The notes under the pieces are model-generated. The model made no database searches. It was given only the letters and a program-made list of their open reading frames with translations, and had not been told where the DNA came from. 64,000 nucleotides of DNA, taken from assembly GCA_003342895.1 (NCBI GenBank), contig PTFA01000403.1, positions 436,537-500,536 on the forward strand, read 5' to 3'. Origin of the DNA: Casuarius casuarius. Taxonomy: Eukaryota; Chordata; Aves; Casuariiformes; Casuariidae. The position numbers and the translations under genes were made by a program. Below are positions 50,981 to 62,915 of the stretch, in pieces. The number at the start of each line of letters is the position of its first letter. The first letter of the stretch is position 1.

Positions 50981-50994
50981 GATGCCATGGCAAC
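50981..50994. promoter_or_regulatory. Near-perfect RFX X-box
   Basis: GATGCCATGGCAAC differs at one base from the palindromic RFX-family consensus GTTGCCATGGCAAC. RFX factors bind such sites upstream of ciliary genes and, in other contexts, MHC class II genes. No promoter or gene is visible within several kilobases, so a distal element or chance is equally possible. Confidence 0.35.
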
Positions 50995-53900
50995 ATTAAC
51001 CATCCAAAAAGACAACAAAATCTGTGAGCAAGAGCTAGAAATTATTTTTTATAAATAACTAAAACAGAGGAGTTCACCCCTTCCAAGGCTCCATAATCTG
51101 GAGCACAGGGATGGAAGGAACAATAAGATAGTGAAAGTGGACAATTCTTTACCTAGCTTTCACAAAACCTTGTATTTTCTGACAACTCCAACCCAGCAAG
51201 AAACATCTTTTAAGAAACTACAAATAAATTCAGTAGCTTTACTTGACATAAGCAACTATGAAGATACATAAACATGTAAAAGTTAACTATTTAGCAGTAA
51301 GATAGAAGTACTAAAAATTATTAAGCCAAAGAGATCATATTGAAGTTAATAAAAGGGAGAAATCCTACCTATTCTACTAAGAGAAAAAAACAAAAACATT
51401 TTGTATTAAGTTCTGTTAGATCTAGAAAAGTGATGGCTGTCCTTTTTGCTAGAGGAAATTACTAAGGCTTCTTTCTTCAGACGGGCTGAAGTAAAAAATA
51501 TATTAATGTATAGGGGTTCATTAAACTCACAAAAATATCAATACATCATCACCTTTAGATGAATGAGTTTCAATTAAATACTAATGATGGATTAAATTGA
51601 ATATATATAAAGAAAGTGATTTTAAAATTAGTTACAAAATACCACCGAATCACCACGCTGCTCTCCAAAATTGCCCTACCACAGAATCAAACTTTGTGTA
51701 GGGTATTTCTGTGCTAAAAGCTGTGTATTCTTTTGTTAGTTCCACAGTCACGATTTTAAGGTGCAGATGGTGAATCTGACTATAACAGTGGTTTACTGCT
51801 CATGCTCTCTCTAGTGTTTTAAGTTCAAATTGCACCTATAAAAAGGGGTAATTAGTCCTTTCTGTTTTATTGCTGATATGGGAAAGGAAGTGGTTTCAGT
51901 TAACTACCAACTAGATACCACTCCAGATTAAGTATCCTAGATTCAGTACCTTATACTGGCTTTCAAATACCAAACTGAGAGTTCAAAGAAAGAAGGAAAT
52001 GTCACCTTCCCAAACATTATTGACTATTAATTATGTCTTTGCAGTGAACTTTCTCAGTGCAATTAGTCTACAGACATGAAGATCATTCTTTATAAAAGAC
52101 TATGGGCTGGAACAAGGTTAATTCCAATTTAACTTGTGTTAATAACAAGAATGACTGCACTCAGACAGTTGAACAATTATCTCATCAGCAAAGTATGTGT
52201 AATGAGGCAGATAAAATAGACTAATTTTAAAACAAGCATGGGTATGCAACAATATATATGTTTTTCTTTTCTTACATACACATTGTTCTTCTCCTGTGCC
52301 GCTCTGTAACTGACTAGTTTTCTGTGTAGATGCTGATTCATAAATGATCACATTTAGATATGAATAATGTGAATAACTGACTTTTCAGCTCACTGGTTGA
52401 GGTAGAGGTGAAAAATGTTTCACTTTCTGGTGGTTCTCTTCACTTTCTAACTGTAAGGTTAAAACTAAATTTGTGTAATTTTTACGATCTGATACATTAA
52501 AAAAAACTGGAACAGAATACTGTGCCCTTTCTTCAGCCATGATAGGTAGCTAGATTTGACACAAATTTGTCAGCAGCTTTGGAATGTGTTGTCCTTTGGG
52601 GTTTCTTAATGAATAAACTCCACATAAGTTTCCTGATCCTTTCCTCTGAGACCACGCTCTACTCCTCAGTGAAGCTGAGCATCGATTGCCCCTCACAGTC
52701 CATGGGAACTGAGGGTGAGCAGGAAATCCCATGATGAAATTTCACTGCATGGCTTCTCTGGTGACATATTTCATTTAAAGTATTTCTGACCATCTTTGTT
52801 CTAGCCTTTCCTTTTCCCACCAAGTTTATTGCACACTAGATAATACTCTCTAAATGACTAAGTGAAAAGTTCCTGGGTAGAAGGTACCACACAAACAGCT
52901 GCACGGATTCAGCTAAAGTAGATATAAATTTCAGCAGGAGGGGGAAAGGAAGAAGGTGAAAAGCTTAAACCAGTCTTGCTACAGGTGAAATTGTACCTTA
53001 GAATAGTATCCTCAAGCATTACCAACAGCTAGTAGGACCCAGGCCATTAAAATGCCTTAGAGAGGTAGGACTGGAGTGTAAGCGTTCAGCATCTTTTTGA
53101 ATAAGACTCACTGAAATACTATTTCCATCAGACAAAATGTTCCACCTTGCAAGAAACTACGTATACTACTACTTTTATGGAGTAGAGAAAACTAGGTTGC
53201 CGTTTCTTTCATTCTGATTTAAGAATAACCTCATTCACTATGTTTAAATTCCTCTCCCAGGAGGAGTATCATTTGGGGTTTAAATTCTATTTCCAGTAGA
53301 AATTTAGATAACCCTCCTAAACATATAGTCAACTATTTTGTATCATCTAAGATGAAAAGTTATTTCAGTATTATTGTGGAGAATAATATTAATATCTTCA
53401 TTAAGGATTTTTGAGAAAAAAAGAAGTTAAAAAGCAAGGATACGTACTTTAGAGAGTGTAAATAAGGAAGCTCTTCATCTTGAATGCAGATAGTTGCATT
53501 CCTCCTACTGATGGACATGTAATCAGCCTTTAAAAAAATATGTACTATGAAATTACCAACCACTATGATCTTGACTATGTGTCAGGCTGCACCTGGATTA
53601 AAGTCATGAACTGTTCCCAAATGTAATTCTGCATTTGAGATACAAGTAAATGCTAAAAAAAGTGTGCCTGCTTCACAACATCATATTTATTATCCTGACA
53701 GTACACATTTGATCTTCCATGAGGGTAAGACTGTATTTCTATTGTATTAGTCAAACCCTAACAGAGTGTTTATATTGACAGAAGTATGATGGATGATGGA
53801 TGTTTGGCATGATTTAAGATTTAGGACATACAATGGTGATTGTGTCTGCTAACAGTCCTTTACATGAACAGAACTGAGGTGTAGTACAGAGGCATGAAAA

Positions 53901-55127
53901 CAAAGGTGAGAAAAATTCTGTAAGTTATCATCTTCAAAGAAAGCATAAAACTATGATTTAATAAGACTTACCACATCCCTCCTGTCCTTTTTGTTCCCTT
54001 TTCACCAGACTTTAAAACTTTCTGCTGATATTTTCTTGTTACAGAATTTTGAAGCTTGCCATCCTCCCCTTTGAAAGCCTCCCTTTGATTCCAGCCTTCT
54101 CAGTTTATAAACTTTAATCTCTTACCAAGTTCCCTTTTCTACACAGTCAGTCGTAACACTCCTTACCCAATCACCACTATACCCTTTGCATACAAATGGT
54201 CTTCCTAACCAATCAGAGGCCGTAATTACTTTTCACTTGAAACATTTCTTCCAGATTCACTATTTCCCTTATTTCAAGAAACTGGCAGCTGATATACTGC
54301 TAGCTAAAATAAAGAAAGACTATTTGCATCCTCATTCAAAACCTGCAGTATATCAAAATCTTTCCCACCTCTTTTCTGTCCTGCTCCCACTGGCAAAAGG
54401 AACTAAGTTTTCTCAAAACACAGACTCCAGACTCCAAAAAACACTGCAGCAGTGAAAATAACTGGCAGCATTTGCCCATTCCTCTTTGCCAGAAGGGTCA
54501 AGATATGATAATTTATGCTGACTGCTCAAATGTTCTCACTGTACTGTTTGTGAGGTTGTACTTACTTTCCCATGCACATGTAAGCATCCAAGGGTACGGA
54601 AAATTAAAAGGAGAAAAATCGAATGAAAAATATCTGCCTTATTCATACAGAGATAGGATATGAATTCAGTTTTGTCTGACGGATTACAACAAACGTGTTA
54701 GGCAGATTCTACAAGAGAGTTTTCACTCCCCTTATCTACAATATGTGTGTTTTAGCCCACAAAAAATGTATAAATTTAGCTAATATATGCTTTTGATTTG
54801 GGTGGAATTTACTAAACATAATCTAGTTAGATCTATTTTACAATGCTAATACTTATCACAGTAGATTATTAAAAGAGCACATAGAGTCATTGGAAAACAT
54901 CTCATGAGGTAGTTTATAAAGACTCAAGGAGGTGTTCTGCCTTACTAGAAATTACATTTACAGTTATGTTTTTCAAATGCACAGCTGTATCTCACCTACA
55001 GAAGTTCCTATGACAATTTAAACAAGCTGTAGAAATTAGTTATTCCTAAGGTAAATACTAGCATAGTTAATTAATGTCTGAGTTTATCCCTTTCCCTGCA
55101 ATCTTCTTTGGTTACTGTTTCTTTCAG

Positions 55128-55174
55128 TTACACAAGCAAATGACTGTATTTCCCAGTAACTCTGAGTCATCCAG
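55128..55174 (+). other. Candidate microexon (47 bp) with strong splice signals
   Basis: A long pyrimidine tract, CTTTGGTTACTGTTTCTTTCAG, ends at 55127. The segment ends CATCCAG followed by GTAAGT, the consensus donor. One frame is open throughout (LHKQMTVFPSNSESS). The signals are among the best on the plus strand, but the segment is short, no neighbour exon is identified and I do not recognise the peptide. Confidence 0.2.
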
Positions 55175-57660
55175 GTAAGTCTCCTGCAATTTTCAACCTA
55201 CATCTGATGACCTAGATCAGAAAAATTAAGTTCAGCCTCTTAGATCCACCATTTTGTTATTGTCAGAGGGTAGACTCAAAAGAGAATTGAGCTAGTGAAT
55301 CCACACAGATAGTCTAGTAAAAAATGAGAGCAAAATTACTCCGGGAGATACCAAAGACAAATTTCAGATGATGAAACATTCCACACACTTCCATGTGGCA
55401 TGGGTCAAAAGGACTACAGTATTAACAAGCGCTCAGCACAAAACAGTGCTAAATAAAACCAGTTCGAGTGAAAACATACTTTGCAGGGTAAAAATGACAT
55501 TCAATGAAATTTTAAGAAGTGGGCAACCCTTTTCTTAAAGGAGAATGTGTGAATAACCCTATTGCTCAGGGAAAGTCTTGGGCTTTCTTTGAGCTGTAGG
55601 GTGCATAGCTCTGCTGGACATCCTATGGTTGCAGTTAGTATGAAGAGCTGGGCGCATATCATCCCCACTAGGCCCCATTCATCCTTCTTTCCTCTCAGGA
55701 AGGGAGCTACAGCTGTGGTTTGACCGCTGGGTTTGAACCGTATGAGATTCATCACACAAGGGGCTGAAATGCACTAGTCAGTCTGCATGCTGTAGGCTTA
55801 ATTCTTGAAGCAAAGAATTTACTAAGGTTCTAAAAGAAATAGGAAATTTATATGGTATTCAGGCCATCATTCCACTTCAAGATTTAAGATGGAAGATTAA
55901 TCTGTATTCCCATGGCCGTCGTATACAGACTTCTGAAGCACTTGCGCTACTATCAGCATCACACACAGGACATAGGGTTCAGTGGCCTGCGACTTTGATG
56001 CGGTACAGCAATTACATATTCCTAACTCTCCCCTAAGGAATCAAGGTGGCTCACTGTGATCCTTACAGTGAGTCAGAATCACTGATAGGTAATATCCTGG
56101 TCTAAAACCATCCTATATAATTAATGAGGTTACTACAGGGTAAAAATTAAGCATCTTTTTGCATGTTCAGATTGAAGAACCACGACAGAATGGCTTTAGG
56201 GACCTGTTCTAAGGAAAAATAACTCAGTCTTTAGTCTGGTCAGAGACTGTTCCACAACCACAGAAGTGATTAGGAGAAGAAACAGAAAATCTACCCCTTA
56301 CGTGTAATAAATTAGTATTTCTAGAGCTGACAATTGCATTTAAAAAAATGAAGATACAGGTACATGATCAGACACTTTTGTTCCATTAAAATCACAGCTA
56401 GAGTCCTGCATATAAAGCTGTACATTTGAAAGCTGACAGCACTCTGTCCTTAAAAAAAAAGAAGAAGCTAGAACAGGTGCAGGATTATGATCTTTAAAAT
56501 GCTATTATGGAAACATGAATAATGTCATTCAGAAGGTTAGCCATCTGCTTTCTGAGTAGCTGTCAGGGATGCAGCAACAGCAATGTAAAAGTGATACATG
56601 TGCGTGTCTGCATTGGATCTCACAGAAAACTTGTGCCTTTTATGAAAAAAATGTTCCATTTTCAGTTTGCTTTTAATAGGCATATATAGAATATGTATTT
56701 TGTAAATATTATAAAGATGACTATAGTGCAATGTATTTTAATTGTGTAATTTGCATCCTATTTTACAGAATTTTAGCGGAACTTTCTGTGCAAGATTAAA
56801 GTTGAAAATCAGCTTTTTTTGATGTAAGATAATTCTACCAAAATGTAAGTATTTACAAGATATAAAATGTTAGAGAGAAAGTACTTTAAAACTCAGATAC
56901 TAACTACATATAGTATATTCCTAGAACTAAGTTAATATCAAAGACTTGGGGCAAGTGTTATCTGACAAGGGAAACCTGTGAGGGCAAGCTAACTTCAAAA
57001 AGCAGCAGATTCTATCAGTTGAAGTCAACACTTACAGGAGCACTGTTATACTAGATTTATTAATAACGTTTTTTTGAAAATGACAGAAATATCACCCCTT
57101 AATGCTGCAAACAAATAAATTTGTCTTTACAGGGACAAGACGTTTTCATTATGGTTCAGAGAAGGAAACCTTCCTAAAAACTGACAGGAACAAGGAGAAC
57201 TAAATAACTGCTTAGAGACATGCAGCAGAAAAATAAATTTTAACAAGGTCAGGACAGAATTCATATTATTCTGTAAACACTAGAACAGAAAACAGCAAAT
57301 GCTCTGCTGGCTGCTTGGGATCCAGCAGTCACAGCAGCCCTCAAACACGTATTTACAACATGGAAACTTCTGGAAGTGTTTAGTGAGTGATAATGAGGTT
57401 CCATTTATATCAAAGGGATTCAAAACTTGTATCAAGCACAATGTCATTAGAAACTAGAGAGACAGCACAGGCAACAAGCCAACTGTAAGTGCAAAAGAAA
57501 AATCAGACCACACAAAGCAATTTGGCTTGCTCAGCTAGAGTAGAAACACTTCAGGAGAGAAAACAGTGAAATTCTTTTTAGCTAGCTGATACAGTGCTTT
57601 GCACACAGACTCACCACAGAAATCAGCACTCCAAATCTGCTCCCTGAAAGGAGGACTTAC
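55175..57660. other. Anonymous AT-rich DNA
   Basis: No recognised gene. The minus-strand open frame at 55501-55755 lies in a slightly GC-richer patch but resembles nothing I know. No repeats are identified. Confidence 0.6.
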
Positions 57661-57754
57661 CTGATGTAATGTTAAATAGACAGGGCAGTCAGGAGAGAGA
57701 GTTTACCACATGCTCTTTCAGGGCCCCAATTACTACGAGTAATGTAAAACTTAC

Positions 57755-57970
57755 CTGCTACAGGACTCTCCACTTGTGAGTTGTGGGGGTGAAGGCACGG
57801 ACATGAAGGTCCAGAACTGCAATTCATTACTCTGCTTGCAGCCACTTGCTGTGCAAACACATGCCACGAGGGAAGCAAGATCTGACCAGTGCACGGCATA
57901 TGTATCCTGGGGCTCCAACCAGAATGACAGGAACAACCAAAATCCAGACTACAGCTCATAAAATGGATCA
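57755..57970 (-). other. Candidate exon with open frame and alternative donors (216 bp)
   Basis: On the minus strand the acceptor CTGTCTTTGTTTGCCTTATGCAG precedes position 57970. The segment ends at 57755 with TAGCAG followed by GTAAGTTTT, a full consensus donor. A second consensus donor, CATCAG followed by GTAAGT, ends at 57661, 94 bp further on. The 216-bp interval is a multiple of three, and one frame is open throughout with phase 1 at both ends, the phase class of many extracellular-domain exons. That frame holds about seven cysteines, with NCSSGPSCPC near its end. I do not recognise the domain. The alternative extension reaches an in-frame stop at 57672. It is also open in another minus frame and on the plus strand, which weakens the coding case. 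It may be a long non-coding RNA exon or chance. Confidence 0.3.
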
Positions 57971-59478
57971 CTGCATAAGGCAAACAAAGACAGCATAGGG
58001 ATTGTGTGGTTAACCTAAGCATGATGACACCTGTGCATGAGGGAGTTAAATTAAGGTTGACATGAATACGACAATCTTACTCTTCCTGATTATGGAATAT
58101 TTGCTCAACCTCATAGTCCTTTAACATACAGGTTTCTTTGTATAACTTCTTTTGGTTGCATTTCTTTATTTCGAATGCAGATAAAGAATGCCAACCAATC
58201 TTCTCTGACCTCACTTTTGAAGAATGATGAGGTCATTCATACTGAAAATTAGGCATTACACTAGTAAATCATTTGCTGAGAGACAGCAAAACAGCTTAGT
58301 AGTCTGGAACACTTAGGCAAGAAAAGGAATCTGCCTTTCGCATTTCCCTTCACTGAGATCAGAAAAGACCCCAATCAAGAGTGTCTTATGAATTTCGCCA
58401 TAAGCATCAGCATTCCTCTCCTATATAAAATTCTGGATCAAAATTAAGGATTAGAAACATGTTATTTAATTAGCAATTAGAAACTCACAGATCCATTATT
58501 AAGATTCACCTATCCTATCCTCATCAGTATTTTCTTTCTGTAGTTCCATGGCAGTCAGGCCATTTTCTTTTAATTTAGAGAATTAAAAAGTGAAGACATT
58601 TACAAGTCTCACACATAAAGTTGCAGAGGAGTAATGATATATGGTAGAACTAGCATATACAGCAAAAGAGCCAGTCTTTAGAAGGAAAAACAACCAAATC
58701 CCCAGTAACTGGGGGAACCTCAAGTTCAACTCAGGCAGCAGTGCAAATCCTATGTGCAAGTAGTGACTCATATCTGCCTGGGCTTCTCTAGAAGTCAGCA
58801 GTCACACCATACATAGAACAGCTAACCAACAACAGTCTCACTTACTGAAATACTTAGCCTCTCTGATTCCATTTCATGTAAGTGCAGTATTTTTTATGAA
58901 GGATGGCTATGCATCTACAATTTGGTTTCCTTTGAAACTGTGATTTCTTCATGCAAATAATAATATTTTTGCATGCCCATAGGTATTAGTCTCTTAATTT
59001 CTGTGGCCTGTGCCACTCTGTCAGTTTTACTTCCCAATGCGATTGCATGATACAAGTTGATGGTGATTACATTGAACAGTAATTATTCACAGATTTACTA
59101 TAAACATGCCCACAACCACCATGCTGTCTACAGAAATGAAATGGCTGGAGACACAGAATGCATAGAATATTTATATAAAATCTTAAATAAGCCAATCCTA
59201 GACTAGACGGGATCATTAGCTTAAACGTAGGAAAGAATTCACCAGACAAATAACCAGCTTGAGATATCTGTAAGAGCTTCTCTCTGCAGTCCTTCCACAA
59301 TGTGATTCACTGTAAGGTAAATGTTTAGAAGACATCAATGTGAACTGTATTTTAAAAGTGTATCTCCACTGACTATAGGGGAAGCCTAAGGTAACTCACA
59401 ACATGACAACTGTATCATTACTGGAGAAAAATACTGCTTTAAGATATAATATATAAATGTCTGAGACACATTTTTCAG

Positions 59479-59569
59479 GTGTCTTGCACATTCAACAGAA
59501 AGTAAAGGTACATGGAAAACTGTCATTAGTCAACAATGAAGATGTAAAAAAAGAGGTTGACATGAAAAG
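59479..59569 (+). other. Candidate coding exon with open frame (91 bp)
   Basis: The plus-strand acceptor CTGAGACACATTTTTCAG ends at 59478. The segment ends CATGAAAAG followed by GTGAGT, a strong donor. One frame is open across the whole interval and reads like protein: it includes QKVKVHGKLSLVNNEDVKK and ends in a charged run. The exon would enter in phase 1 and leave in phase 2. The other two frames have stops. I cannot name a family, and no adjoining exon with matching phase was found. The call rests on splice signals and amino-acid character only. Confidence 0.25.
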
Positions 59570-61189
59570 GTGAGTCTGTGTAACCTGAAGTTCAATTTAC
59601 CACTTATTTTTCTGTGGATGAATTCCTGAAGTCATTCAAGTACATTTATGAGACTACGCATATCATTAGAGCAAAAAATTCAGTTCTGCAAGGTACGAAG
59701 AAGTAGCAACACAGTGTATGATATTCTTTCCATAATTTCTTCTCAAGAATTTTATTTTGTGGTATATATAAATAGTGGCAGGTACCTTTACTTCTATGAG
59801 AATTACACCCAAGTGTTGGATTTTGTTTTGCCCTTTTTTTTCTTATTAAAACCCAGTGATAGGCTGAAAAATATATATTTAGGGTCAAGGAAGATGAACA
59901 AATAAATAATACAGGTCACTTTGCAAAATGTGTTTTGTGCCTGCTCCTATTCTGTAAAGGCTTTATCTTTAAATGTTAAATAGCATCACTACAAGTTCAT
60001 TCCCTAGTTTATTACTGAATTACTTTTTATCTGTCTGTATATCCATTCTATTCTTTTTTACTCTCCTTCAAGCAACCATATTTCCTTGTATTCTTTCAGT
60101 AATTTTGAGAACGTGTCTTCAAATACAAATATATTTTGCTCAAAAATATTGTTTTGTTAATAATTTTAGTAGGAAGTTATTGATTGTGCTCAGATTATCA
60201 AAGTGAAAATATATATTGATACAAATCATGAACATTCTCAAGGGAAGTGAGTGATATCTCACTTCTTTAAGTTATTTCATCATTAACGTTTTTGTATTTC
60301 CTTGAACACTAGTTCATCAATTTTGGAAAATTTCTGATTTTCAAAATCAACAAAAGGATGAAACTTAGGATTCTAACTGTCTAGTGGAATATATTTGCCC
60401 ACAGAATACAGTATTCAGCTCCTATCTGGCAAGTACTGCATTACAAGGTACTAAGCAAAATAGAACGGATGGTAAGGATGACCAAAAAAGTCACACAGAC
60501 CATTCACAGCAGGTATCTTTTTCTAGGATGTATGCACTCTTTTTCAGCATCATGATCATATGAGATGCAAGAGACAACATGACTAGGACACACTGCCTCT
60601 AGACAACTATTTTAGTCAGCAATCTTTAGAGATTCAAGAGCCTGCTCTAATTTGTGTCATAGATCAAAACTGGCTCTGGGATGCCCACTGTTATCCCCAA
60701 GGAGTAATAGATGAAGGAAACTTTTCTCTCAAGATGAGAAGGTAATGGAAGTAGGTCAGATTAAGGCAGTAATCTAGTCAATCATCATCTCAAGTCCAGA
60801 TTTATCAAAATTAATTTAAAGCATTAGGTTAGAAGCTTCACTCTCTGGTCTGCAAGAACCATGGAGGAGAAAATATCCCTAAAGACCGATTCATCTGAAA
60901 AAAATGAGGTTTTTGAGGGCAGAATGATGAATCAGGATATATTTACATATATGTTAAGTCTGGGTCAGAGCTCTAATTTCTAGGCCTAGTTTCTTCAAAT
61001 AGTTCACTTTCATAATAGAAGGGGAAAAAAGGATGCATTTGTAATTTAGTAGTCTAAAAACAATGGAAGTGCAAGGTTCTAATTTGTGCCAACAATAGGA
61101 ATGTATTTTTACATTTCCATCCAGTATCTCCTGGACAGCTGGATGCACATCTCTCATTGACCAAGACTTACTGGGTTACAGTGTCATAC

Positions 61190-61273
61190 CTTACATTTCA
61201 AGGATAGACTTGGACGAAGATCGCCTCTGTCTGTGGAACTTATTCTGTTCAGGTGGAATTATGAAGCACTCCT
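61190..61273 (-). other. Candidate terminal coding exon (84 bp), unidentified
   Basis: On the minus strand the acceptor ATGCTCTAACCTTTCAG precedes 61273. The frame then reads EECFIIPPEQNKFHRQ and RRSSSKSILEM before a TAA at 61193-61191. The RRSSS stretch fits a basophilic kinase site. The codons include two CpGs close together (CGATCTTCG), uncommon in this window. A donor-like AAG followed by GTATGA sits right after the stop. The peptide looks natural, as a C-terminus might, but I do not recognise it and the frame also runs on upstream of the acceptor to 61373. Confidence 0.25.
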
Positions 61274-61991
61274 CTGAAAGGTTAGAGCATGACTTAGGAA
61301 TCCCTGCCAGCATTCCTCTTAACAAAGGAAAATCTAAAGTGCATAGATAAGCATAAGCCATGGCTGAGTGCACAATTACTGATATGTTTACTTATACATT
61401 TAGTGCACTATCAGTATTTAATTTACAACTTTTTGAAGTGCTCTGCAATAGTTTAAATGTAAAAGGTGAGGTATCAAGGTAAAATATTCCATATGCCGTT
61501 CAAGCAGTCAGCCACGTCTAAAGTAGAAAGGTCAGGGAAAACGAATTTCAAAAATGTAACATGAATTTTCCAGAGCTTTTGGTATCCCTTTACAAGTTCA
61601 GAAAATTTTTAACCTGTACAGAGATCTCCATAAATACCTTGTTTGTGACTCTGTTGACATCTCCACAATTCATCAGCATGGTTCCATACCTCTCAAGGAT
61701 CACTGAAAAAGAGCGTATGATAACTCCCTTCTCTTTTGTGGTTCTGAATCACAGCAAAGTCAGATTCCCTTGTAAAAAAAACACTTTTCTGCTTCTGAAC
61801 CACTGCCCATAGAAGGCTTTACTCTTTAAAATTCTCTCAAGAATTAACAGGAATAAATCGATATCTGCAATTTTTGAAGAACACCTAATGATGAGCAGAG
61901 ATGACAAAACAGAATAGGAAAAAGGTCATTCTAGATATTTAGCTGTTTTATGTTTTTAGAAAGTTAGTCAGTAAAGAACCAATAAACTCTA

Positions 61992-62023
61992 TTCCTCTAT
62001 TCACTCCTCTGTTCCTCTATTCA
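61992..62023. repeat. Duplicated TTCCTCTATTCA, 20 bp period
   Basis: TTCCTCTATTCA occurs at 61992-62003 and 62012-62023, with a related CTCCTCTG between. This is a small pyrimidine-rich tandem duplication. Confidence 0.85.
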
Positions 62024-62144
62024 TATAACTGACTGAGTATATGGCAGAAGGAAAATTATGCTAATGCATCAGTGTGGCAACAATCAGCTTGCTTTAGGAA
62101 ACTATTGTAGGAGTTTGTACATTATTGCTGTTTTCAAACAACAT

Positions 62145-62915
62145 AATTATAGAATCCTTTAAGTTGGAAGGGACCTTGGTAGGCCTCTTTTCCCATCTGC
62201 TCAGAGAAGGGACGACTGAATTCAGACCAGGTTGCTCATGACTTCGTCAAGTTGGATCTTAAAAGCCTCCAAGGAGGGAGGCTGCACAACCTCTCTGGGT
62301 GACGTGCTCCAGTGTTTCACTGCCTTCAGGGGGAAAAGTTTTCTCCTTATATTCAGTCTGAACTGGATATAAGTTCCCTGTTTATATGGACAAGTGCCCC
62401 TTGTCTCTTGTCCTCCCACCACAAACTGCTGTGAAGAGCCTGGCTTCATTTTCTCGATGACATTCCAGTAGGTACAAGCAGGCAGCTGTTGGGTCCTCCC
62501 TGTTCCCCCTAAGGAAGAAGCCCCAGTTCCTCAGCACCTCCTCACCGGTCAAGTGCTCCAGCCCTGATCACCTGGGCAGCCCTCCCCTGACCTTGCTCTA
62601 GTTTGCCGATGTCTTTGTTGTACTGGGGGGTCCAAAACTGGGTGCAATAATCCTGATATGGTCTAAGAATTGAGTAAGGGGAGTAATCCAGCCGTGTGCC
62701 TGTTGACGCTGCCCAGAATACTCTCAGCCTTCATCACTGTGCCACAGTGCACTATTGATTCAGTAGTAGCAGTGGTGGTTCAGCCTACCAGGCACGACCC
62801 CCAGGCTTTAGCTTTCAGCTAGAGCAGCTTCCCAGCCAGTCAAGTTCCCAGCCTGTACCATTGGAGCGGGTTTAGCCCACCCCATGTACAGAAATTTGCA
62901 TTTGTTGTATATAGA
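62145..62915 (-). mobile_element. CR1 LINE, 5'-truncated, 3' part
   Basis: This is a minus-strand copy of the avian non-LTR retrotransposon CR1. From the plus side it starts TTATAGAATCCTTTAAGTTGGAAGGGACC, the usual reversed CR1 3' end. It continues through the ORF2 C-terminal region and the RT region: CAAGTGCTCCAGCCC, CTGGGCAGCCCTCC, GGTCCAAAACTGGGTGCA, CAGCCTGTACC and TTTGCATTTGTTG occur in the expected order. It is truncated in the reverse-transcriptase region near 62915, as is typical for CR1. Divergence is moderate and much lower than in the 8.5-9.5 kb fragment, so this insertion is younger. Its GC content makes it the richest stretch of the window. The short direct repeats expected at insertion are not usually visible for CR1. 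Confidence 0.95.
62222..62449 (-). pseudogene. CR1 ORF2 C-terminal remnant
   Basis: This is a 75-codon open frame inside the CR1 copy. It reads QFVVGGQETRGTCPYK, then FRLNIRRKLFPLKAVKHW, then PREVVQPPSLEAFKIQLD, the characteristic tail of CR1 ORF2 protein after the polymerase domain (compare the usual HWNRLPREVV...PSLEVFK pattern). The frame starts at an internal ATG and ends just before the 3' untranslated region, at about the normal ORF2 stop. Upstream the reading frame shifts, and the endonuclease and most of the polymerase are missing, so no active enzyme can be made. No host function is suggested. Confidence 0.9.

Larger units (their letters stand above)
48548..55127. other. Anonymous AT-rich DNA with palindrome and X-box
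   Basis: No recognised gene. It includes the 20-bp AT palindrome (50062-50081) and the RFX-type X-box (50981-50994), listed separately, and a GATG-repeat patch near 53787. A segment at 53855-53904 is bounded by CTGCTAACAG and AAAG|GTGAGA splice-like signals but has no supporting frame. Confidence 0.6.
57971..62144. other. Anonymous AT-rich DNA with candidate exons
   Basis: Apart from the two candidate exons at 59479-59569 (plus) and 61190-61273 (minus), no gene is recognised. A 20-bp-period duplication of TTCCTCTATTCA lies at 61992-62023. Confidence 0.6.

Noticed and set aside
54905..54913. TGAGGTAGT, the first nine bases of let-7
   Set aside because: The following bases diverge from let-7 at once and there is no complementary arm for a precursor hairpin.
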